Below, one piece after another: positions 42,025 to 53,595 of a stretch of 64,000 nucleotides of DNA. Position 1 is the stretch's first letter. Every line of letters begins with the position of its first letter. Source of the stretch: Peptacetobacter hiranonis (GTDB lineage Bacteria; Bacillota; Clostridia; Peptostreptococcales; Peptostreptococcaceae); NCBI RefSeq assembly GCF_008151785.1, contig NZ_CP036523.1, positions 1 through 64,000 on the forward strand. The letters run 5' to 3'. The notes under the pieces are model-generated. The model was not told the origin of the DNA, did not search any database, and worked only from the letters and a program-made list of their open reading frames with translations. The translations under genes were made by a program, and so were the position numbers.

Positions 42025-42444
42025 TTATTTTTTGTCTTTAGGTCTCTTAGCACCGTATTTTGATCTAGACTGTCTTCTTTTGTCTACACCAGCAGTATCT
42101 AATGTACCTCTTAGTATGTGGTATCTAACCCCTGGTAAGTCTTTTACTCTACCACCTCTTATAAGAACAACAGAGTGTTCCTGTAAGTTGTGTCCTTCAC
42201 CTGGTATATAAGCAGATACTTCTATACCGTTTGTTAATCTAACTCTGGCAACTTTTCTTAAAGCTGAGTTTGGTTTTTTAGGAGTAACTGTTTTAACTGA
42301 AGTACAAACTCCTCTTTTCTGTGGAGAACTTGCGTCAGTTGTTTTTTTGTTTAATGAGTTATACCCCTTCTGTAGTGCTGGAGCAGTAGATTTTTTTAGT
42401 ATGTCTTTTCTACTTTTACGAACTAATTGGTTAATTGTTGGCAT
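42025..42444 (-). CDS. rpsL: 30S ribosomal protein S12
   Basis: Decoding-centre protein, 139 residues from the ATG ending at 42444 ([12 protein letters not shown]), eight bases after GGAGG. An adjacent ATG is three bases upstream. Streptomycin-contact lysines in [11 protein letters not shown] and [12 protein letters not shown] are wild type. First gene of the str operon. Confidence 0.97.
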   Translation of the reverse strand: MPTINQLVRKSRKDILKKSTAPALQKGYNSLNKKTTDASSPQKRGVCTSVKTVTPKKPNSALRKVARVRLTNGIEVSAYIPGEGHNLQEHSVVLIRGGRVKDLPGVRYHILRGTLDTAGVDKRRQSRSKYGAKRPKDKK

Positions 42445-42447
42445 CAT

Positions 42448-42630
42448 CTGCACCTCCTTCTTTTTTATTTTCGATCTTTCAGTGATCGCCAACTACAATC
42501 GTTTCTTTACGATTGATTTGCTGTGCTTTTAGCTTGATGCTTTTAGTTCTTTGTTACTTTCTTCTATAACTTAAAAGCACTAAGAGCTTTATAAAAAGCC
42601 CTTAGTGTACTTTTAAATCACACTTTTATT
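42448..42630 (-). promoter_or_regulatory. Structured leader of rpsL
   Basis: Three hairpins: a long one (arms 42598-42614 and 42573-42587, core CACTAAGGGC/GCTCTTAGTG, followed by CTTTT), CAATCGT/ACGATTG (42515-42509 with 42502-42496) and CGATC/GATCG (42488-42484 with 42476-42472) near the ribosome site. The first could act as a weak terminator/attenuator. Confidence 0.55.
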
Positions 42631-42659
42631 ATTTTATCACCTAATATAACTGTTGTCAA
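42631..42659 (-). promoter_or_regulatory. Promoter of the str operon
   Basis: -35 TTGACA (42659-42654), 17-base spacer, -10 TAAAAT (42636-42631), 185 bases before rpsL. Confidence 0.85.
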
Positions 42660-42697
42660 CAATTGATATTTTACATTTCACACATTTTTGTGTCAAA

Positions 42698-45600
42698 TTA
42701 TTCTTCAATTTTTTCAACTGCTATATTTCTGTATTTCTTCATTCCTGTACCAGCTGGTATAAGTTTACCTAATATAACATTTTCTTTTAGTCCTATTAAG
42801 TGGTCTTCTTTACCTTTTATAGCTGCTTCAGTAAGAACTCTTGTAGTTTCCTGGAATGAAGCGGCAGATAAGAATGATTCTGTAGCAAGAGATGCTTTAG
42901 TTATACCAAGTAATACTCTCTTAGCAACTGCAGGTCTTAATCCCTGAGCTATTGCATCTTCATTACATTTTTCATATACAAGAACATCTTCATATCCACC
43001 CGGAAGTAAATCTGTATCTCCTGGATCTTCTACTTTAACTTTAGATAGCATCTGTCTAACAATAACTTCTATATGTTTATCGTTAACATCAACCCCCTGT
43101 AGTCTGTAGACTCTCTGTACTTCTTTAACTATGTAATCCTGTACTCCACCGATTCCTTTAACTCTAACTATATCATGAGGATTTATAGAACCCTGAGTTA
43201 TTGGATCCCCAGCTTCTACCATCTGTCCATCTTTAACTCTTACTCTTGAGCCATAAGGTATCTGATATGTCTGAGCTTCACCTTCAGCTGGAACAACGAT
43301 TACTTCTTTTCTCTTACCTGTTTCATCTATTTTAACCTGTCCACTTACTTCTGTTATTATAGCAAGACCTTTTGGTTTTCTAGCTTCGAATAACTCTTCA
43401 ACCCTTGGAAGCCCCTGAGTTATATCTCCACCGGCAACCCCACCTGTATGGAATGTACGCATTGTAAGCTGTGTACCCGGTTCACCGATTGACTGAGCTG
43501 CTATTATACCAACTGCTTCTCCTATATTAACTTCTTTACCTGTAGCAAGGTTTCTACCATAGCATTTTGAACAAACACCATGTTTAGTTTTACAGTTAAG
43601 AACTGTTCTTATGTTTACTTTTTCTATTCCTGCTGCAACTATTTTTTCAGCTGCATCTTCTTTTATCATAGAATCTGCAGGAACTAATACTTCACCAGTT
43701 TCTGGATGTACTATAGGATCTATAGTATATCTACCAACTATTCTATCGTATATTTCTTCTATTACTTCGTTTCCATCTTTTATAGCAAGAACTTCTGTAG
43801 TTTCTGTAGTTCCACAGTCTATATCTCTTACTATAACGTCCTGGCTGACGTCAACAAGTCTTCTTGTTAAGTAACCAGAGTCGGCTGTACGTAGAGCTGT
43901 ATCGGCAAGACCTTTTCTAGCCCCATGCGCAGATGTGAAGTATTCAAGTACTGATAAACCTTCACGGAAGTTAGATTTAACTGGTATTTCGACAGTTTTA
44001 CCAGATGCATTGGCCATAAGTCCACGCATACCTGCTAGCTGTCTTATCTGGTTCTTAGAACCTCTGGCTCCAGAGTGAGCCATTATGAATATATTATTTA
44101 ATCTATCAAGGTTATCCATTAGGGCATTAGTTACTTTGTCAGTAGTTTCTGTCCAAGTAGCTATAACCTTTTCGTATCTTTCTTCATCAGATATAAGACC
44201 TCTTCTATAAGCCTTACCTAATTTTTCAACTTCTTTTTCAGCTTCTGCTATGTATATTTCTTTTTCTTTAGGTATTGCCATATCCGCAACTGCAACTGTT
44301 ATACCACCTACAGTAGAATATTTGAAACCTATACCTTTAACATAGTCAAGTAATTCAGCTGTTATAGTGTTTTCATGTTTTCTGAAACATTTATCTATTA
44401 TTTTACCAAGATATTTCTTAGTAACAACTTCATCTATTTCTAAACTGAATGGATCTTTTTCTCTATCTACAAATCCTAAATCCTGAGGTATACCTTCATT
44501 GAATATGAATCTACCAACAGTACTTTCTACTAGAGCAGATCTTCCATCAGGAAGAACTTTTCTAACTTTTACTAAAGCGTGTAATTCAACAACTTTATTG
44601 TAGTAAGCAAGTAATAATTCATTGTAGTCTTTGAATATCATACCTGTTCCTTTAGCACCATCCTGTGCTTCTATTGTTAAATAGTAACTTCCAAGAACCA
44701 TATCCTGAGAAGGAGTTGTTATTGGAGAACCATCTTTTGGAGCAAGTATATTGTTTACAGATAGCATTAAGAATCTTGCTTCTGCCTGTGCTTCTACTGA
44801 TAGAGGAACGTGAACGGCCATCTGGTCACCGTCGAAGTCGGCATTGTACGCTGTACAAACTAGTGGATGTAGTTTTATAGCCTTACCTTCAACAAGTACT
44901 GGTTCGAAAGCCTGTATTCCTAGTCTATGTAGAGTAGGGGCACGGTTAAGTAAAACTGGATGGTTTTTAATAACGTCTTCTAAAACGTCCCATACTTCAG
45001 TTTTTACTTTTTCTACTATTGATTTCGCACTTTTTATATTGTGTGCATAACCTTCTTCTACTAATTTATCCATAACAAATGGTTTGAATAATTCAAGTGC
45101 CATTTTCTTAGGAAGACCACACTGGTAGAATTTAAGTTCTGGTCCAACTACTATAACAGAACGTCCTGAGTAGTCAACACGTTTACCAAGTAAGTTCTGT
45201 CTGAAACGTCCCTGTTTACCTTTAAGCATATCTGATAAAGATTTTAATGGTCTGTTTCCTGGTCCTGTAACAGGTCTACCTCTTCTACCATTGTCTATAA
45301 GTGCATCGACTGCTTCCTGAAGCATTCTTTTTTCATTTCTTACTATTATATCTGGAGCTCCTAATTCTAGAAGTCTTTTTAATCTGTTATTTCTGTTTAT
45401 AACTCTTCTATAAAGATCATTTAGGTCAGAAGTTGCGAATCTACCACCGTCTAACTGAACCATTGGTCTTATGTCTGGTGGTATAACTGGAATAGCATCA
45501 AGTATCATCCATTCAGGTTTATTTCCTGATTTTCTGAATGCTTCAACTACTTCTAGTCTTCTTATTGTTCTTATTCTTTTCTGTCCTGTACTATCTTTTA

Positions 45601-46186
45601 AGTCAGCTCTTAATTCTTTACTCTGCTGTTCTAGGTCTATATCCTGTAAAAGTTTTTTTACAGCTTCAGCACCCATACCAACTTCAAAGCTACCATATCC
45701 GTAGTTGTCTACAGCATCTCTGTATTCTTTTTCTGTTAAAAGCTGTTTAGCTGTTAATCCAGTTTCTTTTGGATCTGTTACTACATATGAAGCAAAGTAA
45801 AGTACTTTTTCAAGAGCTCTTGGAGACATGTCTAAAAGAAGACCCATTCTACTAGGTATTCCTTTGAAGTACCATATATGAGACATTGGAGCAGCTAGCT
45901 CTATATGACCCATTCTCTCTCTTCTAACTTTTGATTTTGTTACTTCAACTCCACATCTATCACATACTACGCCTTTATATCTAACTCTTCTGTATTTCCC
46001 ACAGTGACATTCCCAGTCCTTCTGAGGTCCGAATATTCTTTCACAGAAAAGACCATCTTTTTCTGGTTTCAGCGTACGGTAATTTATAGTTTCTGGTTTT
46101 TTTACTTCCCCTCTCGACCACTGTCTTATTTTCTCTGGAGAAGCCAATCCTATTTTTATCGACTCGAAATTGTTTAATTCAAACAA
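42698..46186 (-). CDS. rpoC: RNA polymerase beta' subunit
   Basis: 1162 residues. N-terminal zinc site CHCGKYRRV...CDRCG (near 60-78), catalytic NADFDGDQM with the three aspartates, and the trigger-loop/C-terminal zinc set [14 protein letters not shown]. Start is TTG at 46186 ([13 protein letters not shown]), eight bases after GGGAG. No terminator separates it from rpsL's promoter. Confidence 0.98.
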   Translation of the reverse strand: MFELNNFESIKIGLASPEKIRQWSRGEVKKPETINYRTLKPEKDGLFCERIFGPQKDWECHCGKYRRVRYKGVVCDRCGVEVTKSKVRRERMGHIELAAPMSHIWYFKGIPSRMGLLLDMSPRALEKVLYFASYVVTDPKETGLTAKQLLTEKEYRDAVDNYGYGSFEVGMGAEAVKKLLQDIDLEQQSKELRADLKDSTGQKRIRTIRRLEVVEAFRKSGNKPEWMILDAIPVIPPDIRPMVQLDGGRFATSDLNDLYRRVINRNNRLKRLLELGAPDIIVRNEKRMLQEAVDALIDNGRRGRPVTGPGNRPLKSLSDMLKGKQGRFRQNLLGKRVDYSGRSVIVVGPELKFYQCGLPKKMALELFKPFVMDKLVEEGYAHNIKSAKSIVEKVKTEVWDVLEDVIKNHPVLLNRAPTLHRLGIQAFEPVLVEGKAIKLHPLVCTAYNADFDGDQMAVHVPLSVEAQAEARFLMLSVNNILAPKDGSPITTPSQDMVLGSYYLTIEAQDGAKGTGMIFKDYNELLLAYYNKVVELHALVKVRKVLPDGRSALVESTVGRFIFNEGIPQDLGFVDREKDPFSLEIDEVVTKKYLGKIIDKCFRKHENTITAELLDYVKGIGFKYSTVGGITVAVADMAIPKEKEIYIAEAEKEVEKLGKAYRRGLISDEERYEKVIATWTETTDKVTNALMDNLDRLNNIFIMAHSGARGSKNQIRQLAGMRGLMANASGKTVEIPVKSNFREGLSVLEYFTSAHGARKGLADTALRTADSGYLTRRLVDVSQDVIVRDIDCGTTETTEVLAIKDGNEVIEEIYDRIVGRYTIDPIVHPETGEVLVPADSMIKEDAAEKIVAAGIEKVNIRTVLNCKTKHGVCSKCYGRNLATGKEVNIGEAVGIIAAQSIGEPGTQLTMRTFHTGGVAGGDITQGLPRVEELFEARKPKGLAIITEVSGQVKIDETGKRKEVIVVPAEGEAQTYQIPYGSRVRVKDGQMVEAGDPITQGSINPHDIVRVKGIGGVQDYIVKEVQRVYRLQGVDVNDKHIEVIVRQMLSKVKVEDPGDTDLLPGGYEDVLVYEKCNEDAIAQGLRPAVAKRVLLGITKASLATESFLSAASFQETTRVLTEAAIKGKEDHLIGLKENVILGKLIPAGTGMKKYRNIAVEKIEE

Positions 46187-46235
46187 GGAGTTCTCTCCCT
46201 TCTATTTGAGATTTATTTTTATTGTCTAACTTTGA

Positions 46236-46266
46236 TTATAGCTGTCTGAATTCCAGACAGCTATAA
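46236..46266 (-). other. Hairpin between rpoB and rpoC
   Basis: Perfect 13-base stem TTATAGCTGTCTG (46266-46254 with 46248-46236) with five-base loop and no T run, in the 120-base gap. It looks like an RNase III-type processing hairpin, as in the E. coli rpoB-rpoC spacer. Confidence 0.7.
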
Positions 46267-46306
46267 CCCTGAAATTACTATTAAATTAAAGCTTATATTT
46301 TAGTTA

Positions 46307-49300
46307 TTACATATCATCATCGTCGAATGCACCATCATCGTAGTCCATATCGTCGTTTTCAAATCCATCAGATAAACCATCGAAATCTATTTCTTCGTTA
46401 TCCCCGAATTCGTCTTCTACTTCTTCAATAACATGAGTTTCCTCTATGTCATCTGGTATAACATCTAATTCGAAATCTGCTACTGATATACCGTCATCTT
46501 CGTAATCAACAGATTCTTTTACTTCTATTTCCTGATCTTCAGCAGTAAGAACTTTAACATCAAGACATAATGACTGAAGTTCTTTTATAAGAACCTTGAA
46601 TGATTCTGGTATACCTGGTTCAGGTATATTTTCACCTTTAACTATAGCTTCGTAAGTTCTTACACGTCCTACAACGTCATCTGACTTAACTGTTAATATT
46701 TCCTGAAGGATGTGAGCTGCTCCGTATGCTTCAAGAGCCCAAACCTCCATTTCCCCGAATCTCTGTCCACCGAACTGAGCTTTACCTCCTAGAGGCTGCT
46801 GAGTTACTAGTGAGTAAGGTCCAGTACTTCTTGCATGAAGTTTATCATCAACTAAGTGATGTAGTTTTAAGTAATACATATAACCAACAGTTATTCTGTT
46901 ATCGAATGAATCACCTGTTCTACCATCATATAAAGTAAGTTTACCATCTCTTGGGTATCCAGCTTCTTCAAGAGCATCCATTATATCGTACTCGTTTGCA
47001 CCATCAAATACTGATGTAGCTACATACCAACCAAGTTTTTTAGCTGCTAAACCTAAGTGAACTTCAAGTACCTGTCCGATGTTCATACGAGAAGGTACCC
47101 CCTGTGGGTTAAGTACTATATCCATAGGTGTTCCGTCTTCCATGAATGGCATATCTTCTTCTGGTAATACTCTTGAGATAACCCCCTTGTTACCGTGACG
47201 ACCGGCCATTTTATCTCCGACTTTTATCTTTCTCTTCTTAGCTATGTAACATCTTACAAGTTCGTTTACACCTGGAGATAAATCGTCTCCATTTTCTCTT
47301 GTAAACACTTTAACGTCTACTATTATACCTGATTCACCATGAGGTACTTTAAGTGAAGTATCTCTTACTTCTCTAGCTTTTTCACCAAATATAGCTCTTA
47401 GAAGTCTTTCTTCTGCAGTAAGTTCAGTTTCTCCTTTTGGAGTAACTTTACCAACTAATATATCTCCAGAATCAACTTCAGCACCTATTCTGATTATACC
47501 TCTATCATCAAGGTTCTTAATTGCAGATTCCCCAACGTTTGGTATATCTCTAGTTATTTCTTCAGGTCCAAGCTTAGTATCTCTAGCTTCACATTCGTAT
47601 TCTTCTATATGTATAGTAGATAATCTATCTTCTCTTACTAATCTTTCATTTATTAAAACGGCATCTTCGTAGTTGTAACCTTCCCAAGTCATGAATGCTA
47701 TGAAACAGTTTCTACCAAGTGCTATTTCTCCAAGGTCTGTTGCAGGTCCATCTGCTATAACATCCCCAGCTTTTATCTCTTCACCTTTTGATACTATAGG
47801 TGTCTGGTTTATACAAGTTCCTGCATTTGAACGTTTGAATTTAAGAAGTTTGTACTTATCTTTAGTACCATCTTCTTTTTTGATTATTATTTCATCTGCA
47901 GATACTCTATCTACAACCCCACCATTTTTAGCAACAACAACTGCACCAGAGTCTTTTGCTGCTCTGTATTCTATACCTGTTCCTATGATTGGAGCTTCTC
48001 TTCTTACTAGAGGCACTGCCTGACGCTGCATGTTTGATCCCATTAGGGCACGGTTGGCGTCGTCGTTTTCAAGGAATGGTATCATAGCTGTTGCAACAGA
48101 TACAACCTGTTTAGGTGATATATCCATGTAGTCAACTTTATCTGAAGATAGAAGTTCTAGAGCACCATTTACAGTTCTACATGCTATTCTGTTGTTTATG
48201 AATTCACCATCTTCAGTTAAAGGCTCATTTGCCTGTGCTCTGACGAATAAATCTTCTTCATCAGCTGTTAGATAGTGTATTTCATTTGTTACTCTTCCAG
48301 TTTCTTTATCATATTTTCTATATGGAGATTCTATAAATCCATATTCATTTACTTTTGCATATGTTCCAAGTGAGTTTATAAGACCTATATTTGGCCCTTC
48401 TGGAGTCTCTATCGGACACATTCTACCATAGTGTGAATGGTGAACGTCACGGACTTCGAACCCAGCTCTTTCTCTTGAAAGACCACCTGGTCCAAGCGCT
48501 GATAATCTTCTCTTATGAGTTAATTCAGATAATGGGTTAGTCTGGTCCATGAACTGTGATAACTGAGAACTTCCGAAGAATTCTTTTATCGCAGCAGAAA
48601 CCGGTCTTATATTAACAAGAGCCTGAGGAGTTATAGATTCCATGTCCTGAACAGTCATTCTTTCTTTTATAACTCTTTCCATTCTTGAAAGACCTATTCT
48701 AACCTGATTCTGAAGTAATTCACCTACTGATCTTATTCTTCTGTTTCCTAAGTGGTCTATATCATCTATAGTACCAACACCGTAGAATAAGTTGAATTCG
48801 TAACTTATTGAAGCTATTATATCGTCAAGAAGTATGTGTTTTGGTATTAATTCTTTCATTCTTGATTTTATAGCTTCTTTTATTTCTTCTTCATCATCGT
48901 AGTTGTCTAATATTTCTTTTAATGTTGGGTAATGTACTTTTTCTTTTATTTTAAGATCTGATATATCGAAGTTTACATGAGCTTCTATATCAACAAAGTT
49001 ATTACCTATTACTTTTATTTCTTTTTCGTCATCTACTAATAGATGAACAACATTTATACCTGCATTCTGTATATCTTTAGCAACATTGTATCCTATAGTT
49101 TCGCCTGCTTTTACGAACACTTCCCCAGTTTCTGGGTTAACTATATCTCTAGCAGCAACTCTATTCATTATTCTATAGCATATTGCTAGTTTTTTATTGA
49201 ATTTGTATCTACCTACTTTTGCAAGGTCGTATCTCTTTGGATCAAAGAATAGTGCATTTATTAATGAAGACGCACTTTCTACTGTTGGTGGTTCACCTGG

Positions 49301-50020
49301 TCTAAGTTTTTTGTATATTTCTATAAGACCTTCTTCAACAGTGTTAGTGTTGTCTTTTTCAAGTGTAGCTGATAATCTTTCATCTTCACCTAAAAGTTCT
49401 ATTATTTCTGCATCTGATCCTATTCCTAGAGCTCTTAATAATACAGTAACTGGCTGTTTTCTAGTTCTATCAACTCTTACTGATATAACATCATTTGAAT
49501 CAGTTTCGTATTCAAGCCATGCCCCTCTATTAGGGATAACAGTAGAAGATATTAATCTCTTACCAGTTTTATCTCTTTCTTCAGCGTAATAAACACTAGG
49601 AGATCTTACAAGCTGACTGACTATAACCCTTTCCGCACCATTTATAACGAAAGTTCCTCTTTCTGTCATAAGTGGGAAGTCACCCATAAATACTTCCTGT
49701 TCTTTTATTTCGCCTGTTTCTTTATTTATAAGTCTAACTTTAACTTTTAGAGGTGCACAATATGTAGCATCTCTTTCCTTACATTCTTCTATATCATATT
49801 TTGGATTTTCATCTAAAGAATAATCGACAAATTCTAATATAAGATTACCTGTATAATCCTCTATTGGTGAAATATCATCGAATACTTCTTTTAACCCTTC
49901 TTCTAAAAACCACTTATAAGAATCCACCTGGATTTCTATAAGATTTGGCACGTCAGCTATTTCTTTTATCTTAGAAAAGCTCATTCTTTTTCTTTTACCT
50001 ATCGTGACAGGATGTGGCAT
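46307..50020 (-). CDS. rpoB: RNA polymerase beta subunit
   Basis: Start at 50020 ([17 protein letters not shown]), nine bases after GAGGTG; 1237 residues. The rifampicin region [20 protein letters not shown] is wild type. [20 protein letters not shown] and the KPEY-type C-terminal core are present. The last 70 residues form an acidic tail (many Asp/Glu), a feature seen in Peptostreptococcaceae. Confidence 0.98.
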   Translation of the reverse strand: MPHPVTIGKRKRMSFSKIKEIADVPNLIEIQVDSYKWFLEEGLKEVFDDISPIEDYTGNLILEFVDYSLDENPKYDIEECKERDATYCAPLKVKVRLINKETGEIKEQEVFMGDFPLMTERGTFVINGAERVIVSQLVRSPSVYYAEERDKTGKRLISSTVIPNRGAWLEYETDSNDVISVRVDRTRKQPVTVLLRALGIGSDAEIIELLGEDERLSATLEKDNTNTVEEGLIEIYKKLRPGEPPTVESASSLINALFFDPKRYDLAKVGRYKFNKKLAICYRIMNRVAARDIVNPETGEVFVKAGETIGYNVAKDIQNAGINVVHLLVDDEKEIKVIGNNFVDIEAHVNFDISDLKIKEKVHYPTLKEILDNYDDEEEIKEAIKSRMKELIPKHILLDDIIASISYEFNLFYGVGTIDDIDHLGNRRIRSVGELLQNQVRIGLSRMERVIKERMTVQDMESITPQALVNIRPVSAAIKEFFGSSQLSQFMDQTNPLSELTHKRRLSALGPGGLSRERAGFEVRDVHHSHYGRMCPIETPEGPNIGLINSLGTYAKVNEYGFIESPYRKYDKETGRVTNEIHYLTADEEDLFVRAQANEPLTEDGEFINNRIACRTVNGALELLSSDKVDYMDISPKQVVSVATAMIPFLENDDANRALMGSNMQRQAVPLVRREAPIIGTGIEYRAAKDSGAVVVAKNGGVVDRVSADEIIIKKEDGTKDKYKLLKFKRSNAGTCINQTPIVSKGEEIKAGDVIADGPATDLGEIALGRNCFIAFMTWEGYNYEDAVLINERLVREDRLSTIHIEEYECEARDTKLGPEEITRDIPNVGESAIKNLDDRGIIRIGAEVDSGDILVGKVTPKGETELTAEERLLRAIFGEKAREVRDTSLKVPHGESGIIVDVKVFTRENGDDLSPGVNELVRCYIAKKRKIKVGDKMAGRHGNKGVISRVLPEEDMPFMEDGTPMDIVLNPQGVPSRMNIGQVLEVHLGLAAKKLGWYVATSVFDGANEYDIMDALEEAGYPRDGKLTLYDGRTGDSFDNRITVGYMYYLKLHHLVDDKLHARSTGPYSLVTQQPLGGKAQFGGQRFGEMEVWALEAYGAAHILQEILTVKSDDVVGRVRTYEAIVKGENIPEPGIPESFKVLIKELQSLCLDVKVLTAEDQEIEVKESVDYEDDGISVADFELDVIPDDIEETHVIEEVEDEFGDNEEIDFDGLSDGFENDDMDYDDGAFDDDDM

Positions 50021-50036
50021 TTCACTCTTCACCTCT

Positions 50037-50064
50037 CATTTTTCAAAGTTATTATTCAAAGTTC
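50037..50064 (-). promoter_or_regulatory. Two boxA-like sequences in the rpoB leader
   Basis: On the minus strand AACTTTGAATAAT is followed at once by AACTTTGAAAAATG. Both resemble the CTTTGAAAACT boxA core seen in the rRNA leader of this window (81-100). Confidence 0.5.
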
Positions 50065-50084
50065 ATTCTATAACGCATCTAATG

Positions 50085-50113
50085 ATTATAGCACAAATTT
50101 AAACTTTTTCCAA
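50085..50113 (-). promoter_or_regulatory. Promoter of rpoB-rpoC
   Basis: -35 TTGGAA (50113-50108), 17-base spacer with extended TG, -10 TATAAT (50090-50085). Confidence 0.8.
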
Positions 50114-50248
50114 GTATTTTTTTCTCCGAACAAAAAATTTATTGACCTCAAATATTTTTCTAATCAAAAAATTTTTAAAAATACAGAATGCTTATCTATA
50201 TAATAACTCATTACAATGCAATATAACAGAAAAAACTCTATTTTTTGT

Positions 50249-50283
50249 AAAAAAAAAGTGTCCATTAAATTATGGACACTTTT
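50249..50283 (-). terminator. Terminator after rplL
   Basis: Twelve-base stem AAAAGTGTCCAT (50283-50272 with 50265-50254), then a long T run on the minus strand. It makes rplJL and rpoBC separate units with the rpoB promoter downstream. Confidence 0.9.
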
Positions 50284-50315
50284 GTCGTCTAGTTTATTGT
50301 TCAGTAAAATTAAAA

Positions 50316-50681
50316 CTATTTAACTTCTACTTTTGCACCAGCAGCTTCTAGTTTTTCTTTTATCTGTTCAGCTTCTTCTTTAGAAGCTCCTTCTTTAACT
50401 GTTTTAGGAGCGTTGTCAACTACTTCTTTAGCTTCTTTTAATCCTAATCCAGTTATTTCTCTAACAACTTTTATAACACCTATTTTTGAAGATCCTGCAT
50501 CTGCTAATACTACGTCAAATTCAGTTTTTTCTTCTGCAGCAGCAGCTCCACCAGCTGCACCAGCTACCATTACTGGAGCTGAAGCAGAAACACCGAATTT
50601 TTCTTCTGCAGCTTTAACTAATTCATTTAATTCTAAAACTTTCATGTTTTCTATAGCTTCTAATATCTGTTCTATTGTCAT
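50316..50681 (-). CDS. rplL: 50S ribosomal protein L7/L12
   Basis: Stalk protein that recruits translation factors. Start at 50681 ([13 protein letters not shown]), 121 residues. N-terminal dimer domain, Ala/Gly/Pro-rich hinge ([16 protein letters not shown]), C-terminal domain ending AGAKVEVK. Confidence 0.97.
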   Translation of the reverse strand: MTIEQILEAIENMKVLELNELVKAAEEKFGVSASAPVMVAGAAGGAAAAEEKTEFDVVLADAGSSKIGVIKVVREITGLGLKEAKEVVDNAPKTVKEGASKEEAEQIKEKLEAAGAKVEVK

Positions 50682-50781
50682 TTTAAGCACCTCCGAATTT
50701 TCTCTCTTGTTTAATTTAATTAATTATATTCTGGTAAGTCGTTTCGACTTTTTCCCGTTTGTTTATTGGACTAAGCAGCTA

Positions 50782-51282
50782 TTAAGCTTCTTCTTCCTGT
50801 TTCTTTGCTATCGCATCTACTAAGTATACGAAGTTTGATACTGGAGCTTTTAAGCTTCCAAGTAATTTTGCGATAAGTTCTTCTCTTGATGGTATGTTTG
50901 CTAATTCCATTATCTTAGCTTCATCGTAGAATTCACCTTCAACTACACCCATTTTTAATTTCATTTTTGGATGAGTTTCTATGAATTTTTTAAGTATTCT
51001 AGCTGGAGCAACTGGATCATCGTATCCAAATGCTATAGCGTTAGTTCCTACTAATAATTCATCGTTGAACTGTTCTATTCCTACTTCCTGAGCAGCTCTT
51101 CTTACTAAAGTATTTTTGTATACTTTGTAATCAACACCAGCTTCTCTCATAACTTTTCTTAATTCTGTAACTTCAGCAACTGTTAATCCTTTGTAGTCAA
51201 CTACAACTGCAGAAGAAGAATTATTTAATTTTTCTACTATTTCAGAAACAACTAATGATTTAACTTCTAAAGCTTTTCTCAT
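50782..51282 (-). CDS. rplJ: 50S ribosomal protein L10
   Basis: Stalk base protein. Start at 51282 (MRKALEVKSLVVSEIVEKL), eleven bases after GGAGG; the GTG inside the ribosome site is rejected. 166 residues, with the C-terminal helix that binds L12 dimers. L10 (with L12) represses its own leader. Confidence 0.96.
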   Translation of the reverse strand: MRKALEVKSLVVSEIVEKLNNSSSAVVVDYKGLTVAEVTELRKVMREAGVDYKVYKNTLVRRAAQEVGIEQFNDELLVGTNAIAFGYDDPVAPARILKKFIETHPKMKLKMGVVEGEFYDEAKIMELANIPSREELIAKLLGSLKAPVSNFVYLVDAIAKKQEEEA

Positions 51283-51294
51283 TAATCTGCGCAC

Positions 51295-51450
51295 CTCCTT
51301 ATCAAATAGATGTTATTTTATTTACCGTATCATTTAAAAAGCCTCTGTATCGACGGACGCAGAGGCTTAAACATTCTAAATAATATATCTAAAACCTCGG
51401 CGGGAAATTAAGCTTACGCACCCACTGTCTACGGCAAATCTATTCTTTTT
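51295..51450 (-). promoter_or_regulatory. L10 leader with terminator-like hairpin
   Basis: Minus-strand GCCGTAGACAGTGGGTGCG followed by AAGCTTAATTTCCCGCCGAGG (51434-51392) matches the kink-turn region of the Firmicute L10 leader. A nine-base stem AAGCCTCTG/CAGAGGCTT with five T follows (51368-51336), able to attenuate before rplJ. Confidence 0.85.
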
Positions 51451-51466
51451 TTACATTGACTATGAT

Positions 51467-51495
51467 ATGATATCATTTTTGTCAACCTGTGTCAA
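51467..51495 (-). promoter_or_regulatory. Promoter of rplJ-rplL
   Basis: -35 TTGACA (51495-51490), 17-base spacer, -10 TATCAT (51472-51467). A second TTGACA lies 10 bases downstream (51485-51480) but is poorly spaced. Confidence 0.75.
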
Positions 51496-51508
51496 CAGTT
51501 TTTTAAAA

Positions 51509-52207
51509 TTATTCAGTAACTCTTGCTGGGTTAACTTTTACACCAGGTCCCATTGAAGAAGCAACTGATATACTTCTTAAGTACTGACCTTTAGCAGCAG
51601 ATGGTTTAGCTTTTATTATAGCTTCCATTAAAACTGCAAAGTTCTGAGCAAGTTTTTCTCCACCGAATGATACTTTTCCTATTGGAACGTGTATTATGTT
51701 AGTTTTGTCTAATCTGTATTCAACTTTACCAGCTTTTATTTCGTTAACAGCTTTAGTTACGTCGAATGTAACAGTTCCTGATTTAGGGTTAGGCATTAAA
51801 CCTTTTGGTCCTAATACTCTACCTAGTCTACCAACTACACCCATCATGTCTGGAGTAGCAACAACTATATCGAAATCAAACCAGTTTTCTCCCTGTATTT
51901 TCTGTACCATTTCTTCAGCACCTACGAAATCAGCTCCAGCAGCTTCAGCTTCTTTAGCTTTTTCACCTTTAGCGAAAACTAAAACTTTTTTAGTTTTACC
52001 AGTACCGTTTGGTAATACAACAGCACCTCTAACCTGCTGATCTGCGTGTCTTGAGTCAACACCTAATCTTACGTGTGCTTCAACTGTTTCGTCGAATTTA
52101 GCTTCTGCAACTTCACATACTAATGATAAAGCCTGAGAAGCATCGTATAAATTACTTCTGTCTATTTTGCTTAACGCGTTTGCGTATCTTTTACCTCTTT
52201 TAGCCAT
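51509..52207 (-). CDS. rplA: 50S ribosomal protein L1
   Basis: Forms the mobile L1 stalk and binds an mRNA hairpin to repress its own operon. 232 residues with two domains, [21 protein letters not shown] in the middle and the terminal [13 protein letters not shown]. Confidence 0.97.
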   Translation of the reverse strand: MAKRGKRYANALSKIDRSNLYDASQALSLVCEVAEAKFDETVEAHVRLGVDSRHADQQVRGAVVLPNGTGKTKKVLVFAKGEKAKEAEAAGADFVGAEEMVQKIQGENWFDFDIVVATPDMMGVVGRLGRVLGPKGLMPNPKSGTVTFDVTKAVNEIKAGKVEYRLDKTNIIHVPIGKVSFGGEKLAQNFAVLMEAIIKAKPSAAKGQYLRSISVASSMGPGVKVNPARVTE

Positions 52208-52224
52208 TATTAATTTTCCTCCTT

Positions 52225-52253
52225 GTGGTAATTTCGGTCTTTAGACCTCCCAC
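52225..52253 (-). promoter_or_regulatory. Candidate L1-binding stem-loop ahead of rplA
   Basis: On the minus strand GTGG-GA-GGTC-TAAA-GACC-GAAATTA-CCAC (52253-52225): two stacked four-base stems separated by an asymmetric internal loop, ending four bases before the AGGAGG of rplA. Confidence 0.5.
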
Positions 52254-52346
52254 TTCATATAAAACAAAGTGTTTTAAATTCTAATTTAATATTTTTTAAT
52301 TTCCGATAAATCGGTTTTTGATGTTTAAAAGTTAATCAACTAATAA

Positions 52347-52772
52347 TTAGTCAACTACTTCTACACCCATACTTCTAGCTGTACCAGCTATCATGCTCAT
52401 TGCTGCTTCAACGTTAGCTGCATTTAAGTCAGGCATTTTTAATTCTGCTATTTCTCTTACCTGTGCAGATGTTATTTTAGCAACTTTCTTTTTGTTAGGT
52501 TCTCCTGATGCTGATTTAAGATTACAAGCTTTCTTTATTAAAACAGCAGCTGGAGGAGTTTTAGTTATGAAACTGAATGATCTATCCTGATATACAGTTA
52601 TAACAACTGGTATTATCATTCCAGCCTGATCTGCAGTTTTTGCATTAAATTCCTTTGTGAATCCCATTATGTTGACACCGTGCTGTCCTAGTGCTGGACC
52701 AACTGGTGGTGCTGGTGTAGCTTTTCCAGCAGGTATCTGTAATTTTATCTGACCTATTACTTTTTTAGCCAT
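52347..52772 (-). CDS. rplK: 50S ribosomal protein L11
   Basis: GTPase-centre protein, 141 residues. N-terminal [20 protein letters not shown] (thiopeptide-binding face, intact prolines) and C-terminal RNA-binding domain ending [10 protein letters not shown]. Confidence 0.97.
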   Translation of the reverse strand: MAKKVIGQIKLQIPAGKATPAPPVGPALGQHGVNIMGFTKEFNAKTADQAGMIIPVVITVYQDRSFSFITKTPPAAVLIKKACNLKSASGEPNKKKVAKITSAQVREIAELKMPDLNAANVEAAMSMIAGTARSMGVEVVD

Positions 52773-52787
52773 TTAAAGTGCACCTCC

Positions 52788-53330
52788 TTAGATTTTCTCT
52801 ATACTTTGAATCCCTATAGTTACTGGGGACTTTCTACCGAATATTTCTGTTAATAATTTTACTTCTTTTTTCTCCGCGTTAACTTCTTCTACAGTACCTA
52901 CGTTACCTGCAAAAGATCCATTTATGATTTTAACAACGTCGCCAGGTTCAAAATCTACGTCACCACCTACAACTTCCTGAGCAGGTAATTCTATTCCCAT
53001 AGCAATTACTTCCTCTTCGCTTAATGGTACAGGTTTTGATCCAGGGCCAACAAATCCAGTAACGCCTTTAGTATTTCTAACTACGTACCAAGATTCATCT
53101 GTTATAATCATTTTTATTAATACATAACTTGGATAAACTTTACGTTGTCTTATCTTTTCATTTCCTTTTGGAGTTTTCTCTACTACATTTTCAGTAGGAA
53201 CAACAACGTGAGTTATGATATTTTCCATACCTCTTGTTATTACCGCTCTTTCTATAGTAGCTTTAACTTTATTTTCATGTCCTGAATAAGTGTGAACAAC
53301 GTACCATTTTGCTTCTTGTAATTCTGACAT
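52788..53330 (-). CDS. nusG: Transcription termination/antitermination protein NusG
   Basis: 180 residues. NGN domain (WYVVHTYSGHENKVK start) binds polymerase, C-terminal KOW domain (FEPGDVVKIINGSFAGNVG) binds S10 or Rho. Lies between secE and rplK, 15 bases before rplK. Confidence 0.97.
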   Translation of the reverse strand: MSELQEAKWYVVHTYSGHENKVKATIERAVITRGMENIITHVVVPTENVVEKTPKGNEKIRQRKVYPSYVLIKMIITDESWYVVRNTKGVTGFVGPGSKPVPLSEEEVIAMGIELPAQEVVGGDVDFEPGDVVKIINGSFAGNVGTVEEVNAEKKEVKLLTEIFGRKSPVTIGIQSIEKI

Positions 53331-53348
53331 AATTCTTACTCCTTTACC

Positions 53349-53567
53349 TTACTTTAGTAATAATGCAAGGGCACCAGATAGTACTGTATCTATCCCCCAT
53401 ATTGCTAAAGTTGAAAATATAACTACTGCTAAAACCACACCTGTGTTGCGGAACAGTTCTTTTCTAGTCGGCCAAGTTACTCTTTTAAGCTCAGCTTTTG
53501 TTTCTCTGAAGTAACCGAACAGACCAGCTTTTTCTTTCTTTTCAACAGCCTGATTTTCTTCTGCCAT
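53349..53567 (-). CDS. secE: Protein translocase subunit SecE
   Basis: Essential partner of SecY. Start at 53567 (MAEENQAVEKKEK), after AGGGGTG; 72 residues. One membrane helix (about 45-68) follows the amphipathic ETKAELKRVTWPTRKEL segment diagnostic of SecE. Confidence 0.95.
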   Translation of the reverse strand: MAEENQAVEKKEKAGLFGYFRETKAELKRVTWPTRKELFRNTGVVLAVVIFSTLAIWGIDTVLSGALALLLK

Positions 53568-53595
53568 TAATTTCACCCCTTAAAGTAAAACGAAA

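Noticed and set aside
50782-51294. GTG at 51294 as the rplJ start
   Set aside because: It is part of the GGAGGTG ribosome site itself. The ATG at 51282 is the family-typical start.
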